From: an uncultured Streptomyces sp.
Lineage (GTDB): Bacteria > Actinomycetota > Actinomycetes > Streptomycetales > Streptomycetaceae
DNA: 6,448 nt
Assembly: GCA_946480485.1 (NCBI GenBank)
Contig: CAMLJW010000315.1
Span: 1 to 6,448, forward strand
Direction: 5' to 3'
Positions within the stretch are counted from its first letter, which is position 1, and the number at the start of each line of letters is the position of its first letter. The position numbers and the translations under genes are program-made. The notes beneath the pieces are model-generated. The model made no database searches, was not told the origin of the DNA, and saw only the letters and a list, made by a program, of their open reading frames with translations. Below are positions 5,778-6,448 of the stretch, in pieces.

Positions 5778-6112
5778 ACACGCTCCTCACTCTTGGTTCC
5801 TGAGATCAAACCTAGAGTGACCCACCGGATGCGGGCGCGCACGCCGCGCAGACCCGAGGGCCGGGCCCCTGTACTCAAGGTCTAGTGGCCATGCCGGCCG
5901 TTCTTGAAACGGTCGAAGACCACGGCGCCGGCCCTTGCAGAGAGGCCTCCTTTGTCGTCGGTGTCGCCGGAGCGGGCGGGTCACTGGGCGCGTGCGATCG
6001 CTGGCCGGGCGAGATGGCGGTGGCACCGCGCATCCCCTGGGCGTCGTCCCAGCCGAGGATCTTGACGCACAGTGTTGAACGGCCTTGGCACCAGCAGCGT
6101 TGCGCTTGCACG
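5778..6112. other. Intergenic region between hrdB and the protease gene, no convincing gene
   Basis: About 335 bases separate the hrdB terminator from the protease start. Open frames here either have no usable start or run into the terminator and the hrdB end, and none shows a recognisable domain. The only features seen are the -10 candidate at 5809-5814 and, on the minus strand, a short coding-like tract (5882-5980) that lacks a proper start. Confidence 0.55.
5809..5814 (-). promoter_or_regulatory. Candidate -10 element for the protease gene
   Basis: The minus strand reads TAGGTT, which fits the Streptomyces vegetative -10 pattern. Transcription would start near 5802, giving a leader of about 25 nt containing the GAGGAG ribosome site. 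The expected -35 position (about 5832-5837) is GC-only and shows no match, so another sigma factor or an activator may be needed. Confidence 0.4.
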
Positions 6113-6157
6113 AAAAAGCGCCCCCTGACCCGTAAATCTCGAGGTCAGGGGCGCTTT
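6113..6157 (-). terminator. Intrinsic terminator of hrdB
   Basis: The right arm AAAGCGCCCCTGACC (minus strand, 6157-6143) pairs with the left arm at 6130-6115, leaving one extra base bulged, around a 12-base loop. On the minus strand the stem ends in a run of T (6117-6113). It begins 12 bases after the hrdB stop codon. This is a classic rho-independent terminator, the only one in the window with a T-run. Confidence 0.88.
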
Positions 6158-6169
6158 CGAGGGACCGAC

Positions 6170-6448
6170 TCAGTCGAGGTAGTCGCGCAGGACCTGCGAG
6201 CGCGACGGGTGACGCAGCTTTGACATCGTCTTGGACTCGATCTGGCGGATGCGCTCACGCGTCACGCCGTACACCTTGCCGATCTCGTCCAGAGTCTTCG
6301 GCTGACCGTCGGTGAGACCGAAACGCATGGAGACGACGCCCGCCTCGCGCTCGGACAGAGTGTCGAGAACGGAGTGCAGCTGCTCCTGGAGCAGCGTGAA
6401 GCTGACGGCGTCGGCCGGGACGACGGCCTCGGAGTCCTCGATGAGGTC
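6170..6448 (-). CDS. hrdB: Principal RNA polymerase sigma factor HrdB (sigma-70 family), C-terminal 92 residues
   Basis: The gene enters from the right edge and ends at a TGA at 6170-6172. The visible part is the end of region 3 and all of region 4: [19 protein letters not shown] at 27-45, then the helix-turn-helix that reads the -35 box, [20 protein letters not shown] at 52-71, and the end [17 protein letters not shown] at 76-92. The RERIRQIE motif is typical of group 1 and 2 sigma factors. The start [17 protein letters not shown] and the C-terminus agree with what I know of Streptomyces HrdB, the essential housekeeping sigma; paralogues HrdA, HrdC and HrdD differ more in this tail. The N-terminal region and regions 1.2-3 lie outside the window. 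Confidence 0.93.
   Translation of the reverse strand, partial: DLIEDSEAVVPADAVSFTLLQEQLHSVLDTLSEREAGVVSMRFGLTDGQPKTLDEIGKVYGVTRERIRQIESKTMSKLRHPSRSQVLRDYLD

Noticed and set aside
5885..6223. 112-codon plus-strand frame between the protease and hrdB
   Set aside because: It runs through the hrdB terminator and into hrdB in antisense, with no ribosome site or domain.

Overview
The window looks like a piece of a Streptomyces (or very close actinobacterial) core chromosome. It is GC-rich, its coding regions end most codons in G or C, and it uses GTG and TTG starts freely. The right edge holds the C-terminus of the principal sigma factor HrdB. A topoisomerase IV parE gene close to hrdB is, from memory, the arrangement in Streptomyces coelicolor. 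No mobile element, CRISPR array, tRNA or rRNA was seen.

Layout, left to right: (1) minus strand, 1-672, the N-terminal 224 residues of a CobW/COG0523-type metal-handling GTPase that runs off the left edge. (2) A divergent intergenic stretch that ends in a strong DmdR1/DtxR-type iron box overlapping a TAGGCT -10 element. (3) Plus strand, 936-1886, a sucraseferredoxin-like (Apd1/Aim32-type) [2Fe-2S] protein, apparently translated from a leaderless mRNA. (4) A perfect 26-bp palindrome between convergent genes, the likely terminator. (5) Minus strand, 2056-4179, full-length parE. (6) A 443-bp divergent intergenic region. (7) Plus strand, 4623-4853, a 76-residue zinc-ribbon protein of unknown function. 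(8) A 15-bp-stem hairpin between convergent genes. (9) Minus strand, 4959-5777, a secreted trypsin-like serine protease. (10) About 330 bp with no convincing gene. (11) The intrinsic terminator and last 92 codons of hrdB, minus strand.

The genes do not form one pathway. ParE (chromosome decatenation) and HrdB (housekeeping transcription) are core functions. The left third has a metal theme: a CobW-type GTPase is transcribed away from a predicted iron-repressed [2Fe-2S] protein, which may serve iron-siderophore reduction or low-iron electron transfer. I see no sign of an undescribed multi-gene system. The strongest points are the iron box fused to a leaderless start and the match of the downstream protein to the bis-histidinyl [2Fe-2S] ligand pattern.
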